64,000 bases of DNA. Origin: Posidonia oceanica (Eukaryota; Streptophyta; Magnoliopsida; Alismatales; Posidoniaceae). Positions 33,192 through 45,299 of this stretch are shown here, in pieces (within the stretch, counting starts at the first letter, position 1; each line of letters opens with the position of its first letter). The DNA is taken from the NCBI GenBank assembly GCA_037176725.1, contig JAZBRS010000020.1, positions 97,110,501 through 97,174,500 on the forward strand, given 5' to 3'. The position numbers and the translations under genes were made by a program. The notes under the pieces are model-generated. The model ran no database searches. It was not told the origin of the DNA and saw only the letters and a program-made list of their open reading frames with translations.

Positions 33192-35232
33192 TGTCACGCC
33201 CCGGCATGAACAAAATAGCATCAACTACCCAAATGATATTTAAACAATCATTAAATAAATAAATATTTGATTTCATTTGAGAATAAATTTAAAACTTTTA
33301 CACAACTATTACAAAACTCTTAAATACTTCCAAGATCCCCAGTGTGCGGCTACGTGGCTCCTAAGCATGCACCAGGTTGGACTGTACCTCGACCCTACAC
33401 CTGAAAACCAAAACACAAACACGCGTGAGTGACAACTAAGTCACCCAGTACGTGCCACCCAAAACCACGGCATACAGAAGCAGAATATATCAACTAGGGC
33501 AATAAACATCCAAAACATCATAAATCACAGTAATCCATGCTATTTAAAAGCATAACATTCATTTTATGAAAACCGCATGCTTTTATAAAGCTATCCACAT
33601 TTTCTAGAAACATGTGCATTTACAAATACATTGCCAATCCATCTCAAATCCACACTCACACACACATCGATTCCAAATCAAATCGAACTCCCTAGCCACA
33701 GGTGAACGACACCAGCTACAAGCAATTGCAGATGACACACGCATCTCTTGCCTGCAATGCCGTGGAAGACTACCCCGTGTGGGAGAAAAATCCATCCCAG
33801 AAACTCAGCCCTCAATTTATATCAAGATCATTTCGATGATCAACATCATTATCAACACAGGGTTACGCACTCTGGCGCCCCTTGGTGCCCGAGCGTCTGG
33901 GGACTCCAACCCCAGCCCCAGCTAGCACCAGCACAGAGGGTAATCTGTCTGTTTCAACGGGTCCTGCTGTACCGCTAACCTCACCCTAGGCTATCTAACT
34001 CTCGAACCATCGAGTGTATTCAAACACCCTCTCTACCAGTCAGAAGCTTCGGTTTATTGGTCCTTCCAAAACCACGGAAATCATTTCCAAACTCTTTTCA
34101 CAAACATGCATTTCTTTTCCAAAATAATTTGGAAATCTTTTCAAAAATCATTCCTTATAATCCCCAAATCTCACATTTCATCAAAACATCCATAAAACCA
34201 TCTCCAATCATAATAAATCCAAATACATCGAAAACCCAAATCTTTCTTCTTTAGAAACCATTTTACCCCTGAAACGGCATACCGAAATTCCCACCGGTCG
34301 ATCGAAAATCCCTGATTCGGTAGAACCAAATCAACCGGTTGACCGTTTCTGGGTTCTGGCCTAAATCTGACAGCAAAACGAAAAACCGATATGGACCGGT
34401 GTACCGATTTCCTACAGAAATCGGTATACCGTTCGAAAACAGCGTACCATTCTGGACGATTTCTGAAAATAAAAACAGTAACCAAAACAAATCGCCTGGA
34501 CTTGGAACCTCGACCGATTCCACCACAAAAATCCACAAATCACAAGTAAATACTAGAATTAAAGTCTCACGAGTGCTCTACACTTGGGCACAAAAATCAA
34601 ACCATTTCATGCATCATACATCAAGATATTAAATCGCAAAGCTCAAGAGGTCAAAACGAAACCCATTTCCATTCAATCCACATTTCTATCAAAAACCATT
34701 CAAAACCAAATAAAATCCTACAATTATAATAGCATAGCAAGATCACAGGCATTCAAAGCATTTAGGCATGGATTCTAAGAAGAAATCAAGGGGGAGAACC
34801 CGCACCACTCTGGCGAACTCTCCACCGCCAACTCCGGCCACCGGGCACAAGAACACCTCTTTGGCACACCTCCGCTCCTCCTCCAAGCACCGGCCTCTCC
34901 TCTTCTTCCTCCTCCAACTGCCGGCGATCCACAAGGTGGCAGTAGTCGTCGGTGGTGGTGGAAAATGAGGAAGAAAAGAAAGAAGGGAAAGGAGAAAAAA
35001 GGGCAACGGTGGAGAAAATTACATTCCCACCCATTTCTCACCACAAACCACGCACGAGCCCTTAACTTTCATCCAATCAAGCCCATACTTTCTCTCGACC
35101 AAACCACACAACTCCGAGGAGCCAGAAACAAAACCACTAGAGACACACAAACACCAACACATCACAAACAATAGGGAATGATTTTCTAAAATAATTAACT
35201 CAAATTATATTATGGAAAATCAGGATATTACA
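33192..35232 (-). repeat. Element E 3' LTR (2,041 bp)
   Basis: Bounded by TGTCACGCCCCGG and ATATTACA. The minus-strand polypurine stretch CTTTTAAGGGTGTTAGAA lies against its inner edge (35233-35250). ORFs inside it are not supported. Confidence 0.82.
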
Positions 35233-35274
35233 TTCTAACACCCTTAAAAGAAATTTCGTCCTCGAAATTCACAG

Positions 35275-35445
35275 CTAATCGAACAAATAAGGGTATCTAG
35301 AATACATATCCGCTTCCCACTCCCAAGTGGCTTCCTCCACACCATGGTGCTGCCACTGAACCAGTACCAAAGGAATAACCTTGTTTCTGAGAACCTGCTC
35401 CTTACGATCTAGAATCTGAACAGCATTCTCCTCCATGGACAAGTC
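35275..35445 (-). pseudogene. Chromodomain of element E, split off by a stop
   Basis: In the same frame as the integrase ORF upstream, one TAG separates that ORF from a chromodomain. The chromodomain reads VQILDRKEQVLRNK, then VLVQWQHHG, then EEATWEWE and a terminal SRYPYLFD. The order V-x-W, E-A-T-W-E and Y-P matches chromovirus chromodomains of Tekay/Del type. The domain itself looks intact and ends at a stop at 35275-35277. Confidence 0.82.
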
Positions 35446-36858
35446 CTACTGTAGTCCTTCTGGCTGTACTGGTAAGATCTGGGAAACATCAGCAACACAC
35501 TTCCTCAGCATTGACACATGGAAGACGCTATGCACACCTGAGAGCTCTGGAGGCAAATCCAATTTGTAAGCCACCTCACCAACTCTTCTAACAATCTCAT
35601 AGAGGCCAATATACCGAGGACTCAGCTTGCCTCGCTTCCCAAACCTTGCAATCCCTTTAGTTGGTGACACCTTCAGAAAAATGAAGTCTCCTACCTCGAA
35701 TTCCAAAGGCCTTCGCCTCCTGCCTGCATAGCTCTTTTGCATGCTCTGTGCAGTCAACAATCTCTTCTTGATCAAGTCCACTTTCTCTTGGTATTGCTGC
35801 ACAATCTCTAGTCCAACAAGTTGACATTCTCCTACATCGCTCCAACAGGTGGGTGTTCGGCACGGCCTCCCATACAGTGCCTCATACGGAGCCATCCCAA
35901 TGCTAGAGTGAAAACTATTGTTGTAGGCAAACTCCACCAGCGGCAGGTGCTCTTCCCAGCTACCCCCAAAATCCAGAGCGTAGGCTCTCAACATGTCTTC
36001 CAAAGTCTGAATAGTCCTCTCCGTCTGACCATCCGTCTGAGGGTGGAAAGCTGTACTGTAATTCAACACAGTGCCAAAAGCCTCTTGCAATGCTCTCCAG
36101 AACCTCGAGGTGAAACAGACATCTCTGTCAGACACAATGGAGACTGGCACTCCATGCAACCGGACAATCTTAGACACATACAACTCTGCCAACTGCTGCA
36201 AGGGAAGATTCACTCTCATAGGTAGGAAATGTGCTGATTTTGTGAGCCTATCAACGATCACCCACACAGTATCATTCTTCCTCCTGCTCCTTGGTAATCC
36301 GATCACAAAATCCATAGACACCTGTTCCCATTTCCATACGGGAATATCTAATGGTTGCAGCAATCCTCTAGGCTTCTGATGTTCAATCTTCACCATCTGG
36401 TAGGTTGTACACTTAGCCAAATACTCAGCTATCTCCTTCTTCATTCCAGGCCACCAGAAATTCCTCTTCAGATCCTTAAACATCTTGGTGCTCCTGGAAT
36501 GAATGGTATACCTAGATCGGTGAGCCTCATCCAGCAAGCTCTGCTTCACCTCCTCCACTTGGGGTACATACAGACGCATGTCATATCTGAGCCCACCATC
36601 TACCCCAATAGAGAAATGGGGTGCCTCTCCTACTTCCATCTTCTTCCAGATTCCAGGTACAAAAGGATCAAACTGCTGAGCCGCTACCACTGCCTCCACC
36701 ATCCTTGGGCGAACTGACAAGTTAGCCAAACATACTCTACCTAATTCCTGAGATTGCCTCTGTGGTTTGTACTCGACCAACCTCTCCAGAAGATGCCATT
36801 CTCTAATCATCAGGTTGGCCATCGAGTAGGTACGCCTACTCAAAGCATCAACAACCAC
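35446..36858 (-). CDS. Element E integrase (pol C-terminal part)
   Basis: 470 residues open except at the C-terminal stop. It starts at the end of the RNase H linker (VVDALSRR). It then shows the zinc-binding H-x-H-C-x-x-C region, in which the final cysteine is tyrosine (C-T-T-Y). The D-D-E core follows, with all three acidic residues visible: MDFVIGLP, SDRDVCF and the E of DGQTERTIQTLED. Next come the GPY-like region (KLSPRYIGLYEI) and HSVFHVSMLRKC. Integrase inserts the element DNA into the genome. Loss of one zinc ligand, loss of the linked chromodomain and loss of the element's 5' half make activity unlikely. Confidence 0.85.
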   Translation of the reverse strand: MVVDALSRRTYSMANLMIREWHLLERLVEYKPQRQSQELGRVCLANLSVRPRMVEAVVAAQQFDPFVPGIWKKMEVGEAPHFSIGVDGGLRYDMRLYVPQVEEVKQSLLDEAHRSRYTIHSRSTKMFKDLKRNFWWPGMKKEIAEYLAKCTTYQMVKIEHQKPRGLLQPLDIPVWKWEQVSMDFVIGLPRSRRKNDTVWVIVDRLTKSAHFLPMRVNLPLQQLAELYVSKIVRLHGVPVSIVSDRDVCFTSRFWRALQEAFGTVLNYSTAFHPQTDGQTERTIQTLEDMLRAYALDFGGSWEEHLPLVEFAYNNSFHSSIGMAPYEALYGRPCRTPTCWSDVGECQLVGLEIVQQYQEKVDLIKKRLLTAQSMQKSYAGRRRRPLEFEVGDFIFLKVSPTKGIARFGKRGKLSPRYIGLYEIVRRVGEVAYKLDLPPELSGVHSVFHVSMLRKCVADVSQILPVQPEGLQ

Positions 36859-36924
36859 ATTAGCCTTCGCTGGGTGGTAGGATAGACTGAAATCATAATC
36901 CTAAAGATACTCCACCCACCTCCT

Positions 36925-37359
36925 CTATCTTAGGTTCAAATCCTTCTGAGTGAATATGTATTTCAAGCTCTTGTGATCTGTAAAGATCTCAAACTGTTCG
37001 CCATAGAGGTAGTGCCTCCAAATCTTCAAGGCAAAAACCACAGCAGCAAGCTCCAAATCATGAGTGGGGTAATTCTTCTCATGGTCCTTGAGTTGCTGAG
37101 ATGCATAAGACACAACTCTACCATGCTGCATCAGAACACACCCCAACCTAGTTCCATAGGCATCATTGTAGATTGTGAAACCACCACTCCCTGAGGGCAA
37201 AGTCAAGACAGGAGATGAAACCAATCGAGTCTTCAACTCATGGAAGCTCTTTTCACATCGCCAATCCCACACAAAAGAGACTTCCTTCTGGGTCAATATG
37301 GTTAGAGGTTCTGCAATCTTGGAGAAATCCTGAATAAACCTCCGATAATATCCTACCAA
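36925..37359 (-). pseudogene. Element E RNase H
   Basis: Minus-strand ORF beginning [11 protein letters not shown], the reverse transcriptase thumb-RNase H linker of gypsy elements. Catalytic acidic positions are visible in TIYNDA, HDLELAA and [11 protein letters not shown]. Two in-frame stops lie between it and the integrase ORF (36859-36924), both in the peptide joining RNase H to integrase. Confidence 0.82.
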
Positions 37360-38228
37360 ACCCAGAAAACTTCTGATCTCAGAGACTGTCTTCGGCCTGC
37401 CCTAACTGCTCACTGCCTCAATGTTGACTGGATCAACCTTGATTCCAGCACCAGAGATGACGTGGCCAAGAAAAGCAACCTCCTTGAGCCAAAACTCACA
37501 CTTAGAGAACTTTGCATAGAGCTGATCTACCTCAAAGTCTCCAAAACTACTTTCAAATGCATCTGGTGAGTCTCTACATCAGGAGAGTATACTAGCACGT
37601 CATCCACAAAAACTACCACAAATTGATCCAGATAGGGCCTGAACACCCTGTTCATCAGGTCCATGAAAGCTGCTGGTGCATTGGTCAACCCAAATGGCAT
37701 GACCCTGAACTCATCATGGCCATACTGAGTCTGAAAAGCTGTCTTCTGAACATCGGACTCCCGAATTCAGAGCTGGTGATAACCCGACCTCAAGTCTATC
37801 TTGGAGAAGACAGACGCTCCCTGCAACTGGTCAAACACGTCATCAATTCTAGGCAAAGGGTATTTGTTCTTGATGGTAATCTGATTCAGCATTCTATAAT
37901 CAATGCACAATTTGAGTGTACCATCCTTCTTCTTCACAAACAAAACTGGTGCTCCCCAAGGTGAAACACTGGGCCGGATGAACCCTCTGTCTAGCAGCTC
38001 CTGCAACTGACTACTGAGCTCCATTAATTCGGTAGGTGCCATTCTATACGGAGTCTTCGAAATAGCACCATAACCAGGCACCAAATCTATCTGGAACTCC
38101 ACCTCCCTATGTGGCGGCATACCAGGTAGATCCTCTGGAAACACATCTGGATACTCACTAATCACTAGTATGTCTTGTATCCTCACAACAGATGAAGAGG
38201 ATACAGTGACACTGGCCAGGTAGCCCAC
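37360..38228 (-). pseudogene. Element E reverse transcriptase
   Basis: The N-terminal half (38228-37767) has [28 protein letters not shown] in two adjoining motifs, and [11 protein letters not shown], followed by a nonsense codon. The catalytic FVDD box and the downstream palm segment lie at about 37560-37640 in the minus strand, followed by another stop and a frame change before RNase H. The domain order is normal but the gene is dead. Confidence 0.84.
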
Positions 38229-38231
38229 ACT

Positions 38232-38751
38232 GCCCCCTGCTAGAAGATGATAGATAGGCCTTCATTGCTGAAATGATCTTCTTTAGCCCTCCAGGTCTAA
38301 CCCCTTGGACCATGCACCATCCCTGGCCAGGACATTCCGCCACCACAGTCTTCTTGGCACAGTCAATCACAGCTGAATACTACGCTAGCCAGTCCATCCC
38401 TAGTATGACATCATACTCCCGCATGTCCATAACTATCAGATTGGCCTCAAAGTCCATCTCTCCCAGCTTCACATCAATGGACCTCAAAAACTTCCATACC
38501 AGGCTGTGCTCCCCTAAAGGAGTCACCACATCGAGATGAAATGCTAATCTTGTTGGTCTCATGCCAAGCTCAGCTGCAAATGACTCAGATATAAATGAGA
38601 AAGAACTCCCTAAGTCAAACAAAACTCTGGCCATACTACCAGCCACAAGAAAAGAACCTGGTAAAGCACAACACAACAACAACCACACATACATTAACAG
38701 GGAATAGTACTGGATACATATCACAACACAGAATTCCACAATATAAATCAC
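38232..38751 (-). pseudogene. Element E aspartic protease
   Basis: A retroviral-type aspartic protease is recognisable from VLFDLGSSFSFIS and, further on, DVILGMDWLA followed by a stop. The active-site triplet is normally D-S-G or D-T-G; here it is D-L-G, a change expected to impair the enzyme. Confidence 0.78.
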
Positions 38752-39007
38752 TCTCGCTCCTTACCCTCTACAACATCTCCCGAGGGTCCAGCATCAGGAG
38801 CAGCTATGGAAAACACTCGTCCCCTGGTTGGCTGACGAGGTGCATCTCCAGCAGGCTTTGGAGGCTCAGGACAGCTCCGCTAAATATGCCCAGTCTTCCC
38901 GCAATTATAACATTTCACGGGGCTTGGATTCTGCGATTTACTGTTGCAATACATAGCCATATGTTTTGGCTTCCCACATCTGAAACAGGTTCTTGGACCT
39001 CCACTTA
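38752..39007 (-). pseudogene. Element E gag end with two zinc knuckles
   Basis: Minus-strand translation shows two zinc-knuckle-type motifs, C-F-R-C-G-K-x2-H and C-Y-N-C-G-K-T-G-H, as in Tekay-type gag. A stop follows the second. Similarity ends near 39007, where the truncation lies. Confidence 0.75.
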
Positions 39008-40859
39008 ATAACACATGTTAGTAATCACAGGTGAACCTTTCCCAACTCCTAGGGAGATTGACTAAGTTATACTTGTACAGAAGATAAAGTAGTCCCTTAA
39101 TCAATATTGCTTGGGAACTCGGTGGAGGGAATTAGTCTTAGCCTCAGTGGAGAGATGGAAAACCGAGCCTAGTAGACACCGATTGTGAGTCATCCGTAGA
39201 TGCTCTAAAGATTATTGCAGAAGCAATGTCTCTATTGAGAAAATGCACCCAAGCTGTGAGACATGCTTGAGTAGGACGTTATCTCCAAATCTGAGGTGAA
39301 TTGATTTTTGCATCACCAGCCAAACTAATTCCAGTTTTCCTACTTACTAAGTTTTCACTTGTATGTAGGGTGGATGGTACTTCTCTTTAGGGGTTTTCCT
39401 TGGATTTTTTGTTTTTTTGAATTTTTAGAACTTTTGATTTTTTTTTGTGGGTTTTCTGATTTTCTAATTTTTTTTGGGTATTTTGGGTCTTGATATTTTT
39501 GGATTTTTAGATTGATGAGTGTAGTCACAACCTTCTACTTACAGATTTTGCCTCGTATTATCTAGGGTGAGAGAACTTTCCCTTCTAACATGCTTAGTCT
39601 TTTGAGAACTTAAGACTTCAGACTAGCCTTAGTTTGATTATTGTCTCCTTTATTTACTCAGTCCTTGAACTTCTAGGATTCCCTGCCCCTTACCTGTGAG
39701 TGAGATAGGTGGAAGAGGTTTAAAGTACAGTAAGCTCTCGACTTTGGCTCGAGTTTGAGTTCCGCTTGCCTGTTTTGGTCCTAATGTGCCTCTTAATTTT
39801 CTAGGTTTTTTTTCTTGATTTATGGACAACTTTCTTTACTGCCTTCTTTCCACTCTTTGGATAGCTCTTTACTGACCTCTTTTTATTTTGATAGTTTCTC
39901 TCACTGCCTCCTTTTTTTTCTTTTCTTACTTGGACAACTTCTTTGCTGCCTTCTTTCCTCTTTATTTGGACAACTTCTTTGCTACCTTCTTTTTCTGGGC
40001 GCTTTCTAATTTATTTGGCGAATGGCTCATACCATTAGCCTCTGCTCTGAGCCAGCCTTTTCCTTACCACCCCGTGCAAGTGTATGTGCAGACAGGACAA
40101 GGTTGAGGTTACCCTAGTTGTTCAGCTTCTTTTCTACTTGGGATACAACTTTCTTTCCTTGGCTAGGGTTCAGTCTTTGGTTCCTTTCTGGATTTTGGCA
40201 TGCTAATTAAGGGTGTACTATGTGTAACTCCCATGGATCTGAAGATATCTTCAGGTTGTCAGTGGTTGGACCTTCCTTGGGTGTCACGGTCTCTGCTTAG
40301 GAACCCTAGGTAACATTTTGGCAATTTTGCTCAATGCTCTAAGTTGTTGGGTGTAACCCACACTCATCAATTATTATTAATATTTATTTTAGGATTTATC
40401 TAACATTCAACTAAAGTTAAAGGAAAGAAGAACAAAAGTATGGAAATAATGTTTTATCTACAAGTTTGAGCTGATTTAACCACTGCCTAAAGTCGGGTTC
40501 AGTGGAACTTCGCACCTCCTTCCCTAGATGAGGGGGCTTACCTGAGTGGTGACTACGGAAGTCTGCTCCTGGCGTTGAGCGGTCAGGTGCTTGTGGCGCA
40601 TATTCTCGTCTCTCTTTCGGTTTGCGCCCAGTTCTTGCTTTTTCCGGGTCAGTGTCGAACTCATCCTGACCCATTTCTTGTACTGTGCCCCTGGTCAGTG
40701 TCGAACAAAATTTTGTTCTTCCACCCTTGCCACTTCCCTTAGTCTTGGCCTTCTTTGGATTCTAAATTTGAATTGCACCCAATGGTTTTGAACTTACATC
40801 ATGTGTTATTGAACGTTGACCTCGAAGAACAGTACCATCATGGTTTCCACCTTCCTTTC
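39008..40859 (-). other. Probable element D internal region, part 2
   Basis: T-rich, mostly non-coding DNA between truncated element E and the start of element B. It repeats short phrases such as TTGGACAACTTCTTTGCTGCC (39840-40000). Composition and placement suggest it continues the Tat-like internal DNA seen at 32575-33191, but this is inference. At about 40420-40830 a minus-strand reading frame with one stop encodes a charged peptide; I do not recognise it. Confidence 0.4.
40417..40674 (-). CDS. Unrecognised charged ORF inside probable element D
   Basis: 85-residue ORF starting MGQDEFDTDPEKARTGRKPK. The frame stays open upstream for about 50 more residues (through GSGKGGRTKFCSTLTRGTVQE) before a TAG near 40760. 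It is rich in K, R, D and E, with no motif I know. It could be part of a Tat-type gag or accessory ORF, or a captured host fragment, or chance. Its expression is unknown. Confidence 0.25.
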   Translation of the reverse strand: MGQDEFDTDPEKARTGRKPKERREYAPQAPDRSTPGADFRSHHSGKPPHLGKEVRSSTEPDFRQWLNQLKLVDKTLFPYFCSSFL

Positions 40860-42200
40860 TGTAACAACCCGCCCAGCCGCTACCTCTCAACCTAGCTACA
40901 ATTTTTTTTTCATTTTTATCTTTTATTAGCATTTATGAACTAAAAAGCTACATTCTCACAATGCAATAAAGCAACAATAAATAAAGCTAATTTACTTACC
41001 TAGAAACCCTGATGTGTGGTAGCATGACTCCTCCTATGTGCACTAGCAAACGAACAACACCTATCCTGCACCTACGAAAACACGCAAACCAAAGCATATG
41101 TGAGTGACCAGACAAAACGGTCACCCAGCACACACCCCACCTAAACCACTTAGCCAACAATGCTGAGGGAGCCGGTGTAAACACGGCACAACAAACAAAC
41201 ACGGGCATCCCACCAAGATGCCACCATAGCACAACAGGGCAGCACAATATTGCCCGGCCAACAACAAAAACCAATAAAACGTGCCTTTGAAATCATTGAT
41301 CTCTTTCCTTTCAAAATCATATGCATGCTCTTTCAAAATCTTAAAAGCATACTTGAAATGAGCAATCTAGCCAAATCAAACCCAAAACACAAAACCAACT
41401 CGTAGCCTGGTCCCACACCCTCATTGGGCGGACCAGATGGCCAACAGCGCCTGAATGCCTCAATCACATTCAGAACGCAAAGCACAATGAACACAAAGCC
41501 AACCAAACACAGGGCCTCAATGGCCAAACAACAATGCCTCAAAAAGGCGAAAAACTCTAAGCCCAATATGGCCAAAACTCGACAAAAGCCACAAAGCCAC
41601 AAAACAGGCAAAGCTCGAGGCCCAATACGGCCAAAACGAACCAAGCACGGCCCAAACGGGCACAAAAGAAAACCAACTAGTTGTGTTGCCTAGTGCCCAG
41701 CAACTGACCTGGCTTCAAGCAGTAGCCAGGGGCTCACCCCTACAACTCACTGCACTGCCACGGACACCCGTCCTGTAGGGGAGCGTGCCCATTACGGTAT
41801 CTCACACCAGAGACGACTCAAAAAGCAATCCACAACTGGGAAAGCGGTCCACACTCAGGACAAACCACAGGACATGCCTAATACAGCACCCGCAAGCTCA
41901 GTGCTCCGAACCACTAGAAGCTCCTCACCCTTAGGCTCAGCCAGTACCCACAAGTCTCGGTCCCTGTAACAACTAAGGTATCACGCCCAGCTACACAGGA
42001 GTATCATACCTCCCGAGTCCACTGCTATGATACCACTAGGTACGGCCAGCACCTCGACCCCACAGACCTCAACCTCGATGACGTGTCTGACACACCACAG
42101 AGTGTAGTCGCATTCCCGAGGAATGCAGTCACACCCACGGGTCCAAGCTACACTCACCTTGAAGTCTTGGCCCGTAACAAGCACTCGGACCTTACTTTGG
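40860..42200 (-). repeat. Element B 3' LTR, segment 1
   Basis: Starts TGTAACAACCCGCCC and closely resembles 59681-60879 in the same orientation. Shared landmarks are the AATTTTTTTTTCATTTTTAT start, TGGCTTCAAGCAGTAGCCA, GGTACGGCCAGCACCTC and others. It is interrupted at 42201 by LTR A2. Confidence 0.82.
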
Positions 42201-42798
42201 TGTTGACACCCCATTTTGACAGGTTGAATTGGTGGAATCTCTCTCTGGTGGCTTCTGAACCAAACACCTAAACTAAACCCAAAATCACACCCTTTTTTCC
42301 AAAACCAAACTCCAAATCAAACCCCAAAAACAAACCTAGAACTACACCCATTTTCTAAACCAAAACCACATCAAAACCCTCTCAAAAACCCTGGGAAAAC
42401 CAACCTTTCTTCAACCTAGAAAACTACACAAAAACCCTAGGGAAACCAACCTTTCTTCAACCTAGCAAACTACACAAAAACCCTAGGAGAACCCATCCTT
42501 TCTTCAACCTAGAAAACTACACAAGAACCCTAGGCAAACCAACCTTTCTCCAACCTAGAAAACCATTCAAAAACCCTAGAAAACCTAGGTAAAACAATCT
42601 TGAAACCCATTCCAAACCCTAAGCCAAGACCCATCTCAAAACCCTAAACCAAAACTCTCTCAAAACCCTAAACCCTAAACCTTCCAAAAACCATAGAAAA
42701 TCCCATTTAAAATCATAGAAAACCCTAGATCAAACCCTAGAAACCCTAGGTCATACACCTGCACGAAATCTCTCCAAATTCAGGTCTTTATCCTCCCC

Positions 42799-42910
42799 AT
42801 CTCTCCTGATTATCCTTTTCTCTCTCCTGATTATTCTTTTTCTCTCTCCTGATTATCCTTTTCTCTCTCCTGATTATTCTTTTTCTCTCTCCTGATTATC
42901 CTTTTCTCTT
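42799..42910 (+). repeat. 26 bp tandem repeat in LTR A2, about 5 copies
   Basis: Units alternate CTCCTGATTATCCTTTTCTC and CTCCTGATTATTCTTTTTCTC. Elements A and C each carry only one or two copies of the complementary GGATAATCAGGAGAGAGAG at the same relative place (14670-14720, 26825-26870, 54995-55060), so this is a local expansion. Confidence 0.88.
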
Positions 42911-45299
42911 TCTTCACTATTCTCCCCCTTTCTTCTTCTCCCTCCTACTCTAAACTTATCATCAACCCCATTTAACACTTTTTAAAACAACTAAAGAGAA
43001 AAATCCAACCAGAAAAATAAATCAAACACCTAAAAATAATTCAAAAGAAAATCTAATTAAAAACGAATCAAAACAACCCAAAAATAGTTAAAACTAATTA
43101 AAAACAAACTAAAACAAACTAAAAAACTTTAAAATGATTTAAAACAATTAAAAAACAAATTTCAAGACTTAAAACAATTAAAAAACAAATTTCAAAACTT
43201 AAAGACAAGTAAAATAAATCAAAACCCATTAAAAACAATTAAAGAAGCAAATATAAGAAAAACCATTCAAAACCCTTAAAAAACAATCTAAAAATTCAAT
43301 CAAAAACCTTAAAACCATCAAAAGAAAATTAAAACAACTAACAAACTTAAAATCAAAAGAAACAAACTTAAATAATCAAAACAATTAAAAAACTTTAAGA
43401 AAATAATTAAGAAAGACAAATCAAAAGTTTAAGGGAAACAATTAAAAAGCTCAGAGAACAATCAGGAAAAAAGAACAAACCAAAAACAATTAAAAAAAAA
43501 GAAAAAGCATAACAAAAGCAATCAAAGACCCTAATTAAAAAAAAATTTAACAAAAAAGCAATTAATCAAAGGAAGAAGAAGAAAAAAGGTTAAAACCAGT
43601 CAAAAACTTAAACAAATTAAAAAACTTAAAAACAATCAACAAACTTAATCAAATTAAAAAACAATTAACAAACTTAATCAAATTAAAAAACTTAAAAACA
43701 ATTAACAAACTTAAAGTTGAAAACTTAAATTAAGAAGAAAATCTAAACAATTAAAACAATCGAGGAAAAAACTTAAAAAACTATTAACAAACTTAAAAAG
43801 AATACTTAAAAGGAAAACCTAAAAATAATTACTTAAAACTCTAAAACAAATCCAACTTAAAGAAAAAACTAAAACCCAATTTCCTTTTTCATTTTCTTTT
43901 TCTCTTCTTTCTCCTTCCTTTTCTCCTTCTTTTCTTCCTCCTTTCCTTTTCCTTTTATTTTTTTCTTTTTTCCACATCAAAGCCCAGCCCACTCCCCTCT
44001 CATTCTCTTCTTTCTTTTCTTTTTTCTTTTTTCCACCTTCTTGGTCCAGCCCAACCCACTTCTTCTTCCTTCTCTTCTTCTTCTTCTCTTCTTCCTCTCC
44101 TCCCAAGCCACAGTCAACAGATCCTCCTCCTCTCCCGTGATTCTCCCCCATTTTTCAAACCTTGCCCAACACCCAAGACTTCTCGGCCATCCTCCTGACA
44201 ACCTCCATGACCACCATCCCCTCCATGCTCTACAGAAGACCCATTTCTTTGACCCTTGTCCTCATACAAATCAGAGAGAAGAAGGGAGAACAAAAACCAG
44301 AATTTTCCACTCCACCAGAACCACATGCTCACACACTCTCAAACCCAGCATCTCCACCTTCCTTGCGCTTCTTCTAGGGCCAGAAACGCCCCCGAATTCC
44401 CCCTGAAAATCTCCTCCAAAGACCTTCATCACCGCCAAACCATCACCACAGCTACCAGAAATCTCTCAAACTTCACTACCACACTCACCAAGTAACCACC
44501 TTCCCAAGCCACCCACCCCGAAACCTCCCACACTCCCCACGAACCACTACAAACACCTTGCACAGAAACTGCCCAGAAATTTTCAAACATTCACACCTCT
44601 CTCCAGAAGCCCTGCAACCCCATTCCAATCCCTCCTACACACTCCTGGGACCTCCACCAACCCAGAGGCACCTCCGCCTTGGTCTAGAGCGCTGTACATC
44701 GCCGGAATGACCTCGGCCCCAACTGCCTCCACCCAAAAAATCCAGATCACCCTCCGGCCACCGCATTCCGCTTCTGAGCGCAATCGGAGCTCCGCCTGCA
44801 CGTGTGGGACACGCCGCCGCAATCCGCTCGCCCTCCGGCCCCTCTAAGCGTCGCAGCGAGCCACCGCTAGCCAGCCTCAACCCATCGGCGTTGCTGGCCT
44901 CCTGCGGCCATCGTCACAGGTATTTCAATGCTCCATTATGTTCCTCGCATGCATGTCATTGTTTCCCGCATTTTTTTGGATTTTTTGCAGCTTTGTGCGC
45001 ATTTTTGGGCCTTGCCGGAGCCAGCCTCTTCTCCGGCCACGTCTGCCACCATCGTCGCTCGCTGCGCCCTCCGGACCGCCGCGCCGCCTCTGCACGCCTC
45101 CGGGCTACCCCGCCGTGCGTCCAGAACTCCCCCAGACCCCCTCCGTGCTTTGGACCGCCGCGCGCTGCTGCTCCTCCGCCGCTCCTCCGCCAGCAGCACA
45201 GTAGCTGCCGTGCGGGAGGAAGACGACGATTGTAGCGTTATTTTGTTTTTAAAAACTTAGATATAGTTTAGGTTGTTACATTGAAATTAATTATGTTAA

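Larger units (their letters stand above)
33192..39007 (-). mobile_element. Element E: Tekay/Del-like chromovirus (gypsy), 5'-truncated
   Basis: The element has a 2,041 bp 3' LTR at 33192-35232 (TGTCACGCCC to GGATATTACA) and a polypurine tract beside it. Minus-strand pol pieces follow in the gypsy order protease, reverse transcriptase, RNase H, integrase, chromodomain. Homology stops near 39007 within the gag zinc knuckles. The rest of gag, the primer site and the 5' LTR are missing, so no TSD can be tested. The protein fragments resemble chromodomain gypsy elements, which target integration to particular chromatin. Confidence 0.85.

Noticed and set aside
43819..44495. Lysine/glutamate-rich and serine/proline-rich ORFs in LTR A2
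   Set aside because: Complementary readings of a purine/pyrimidine-asymmetric tract inside an LTR.
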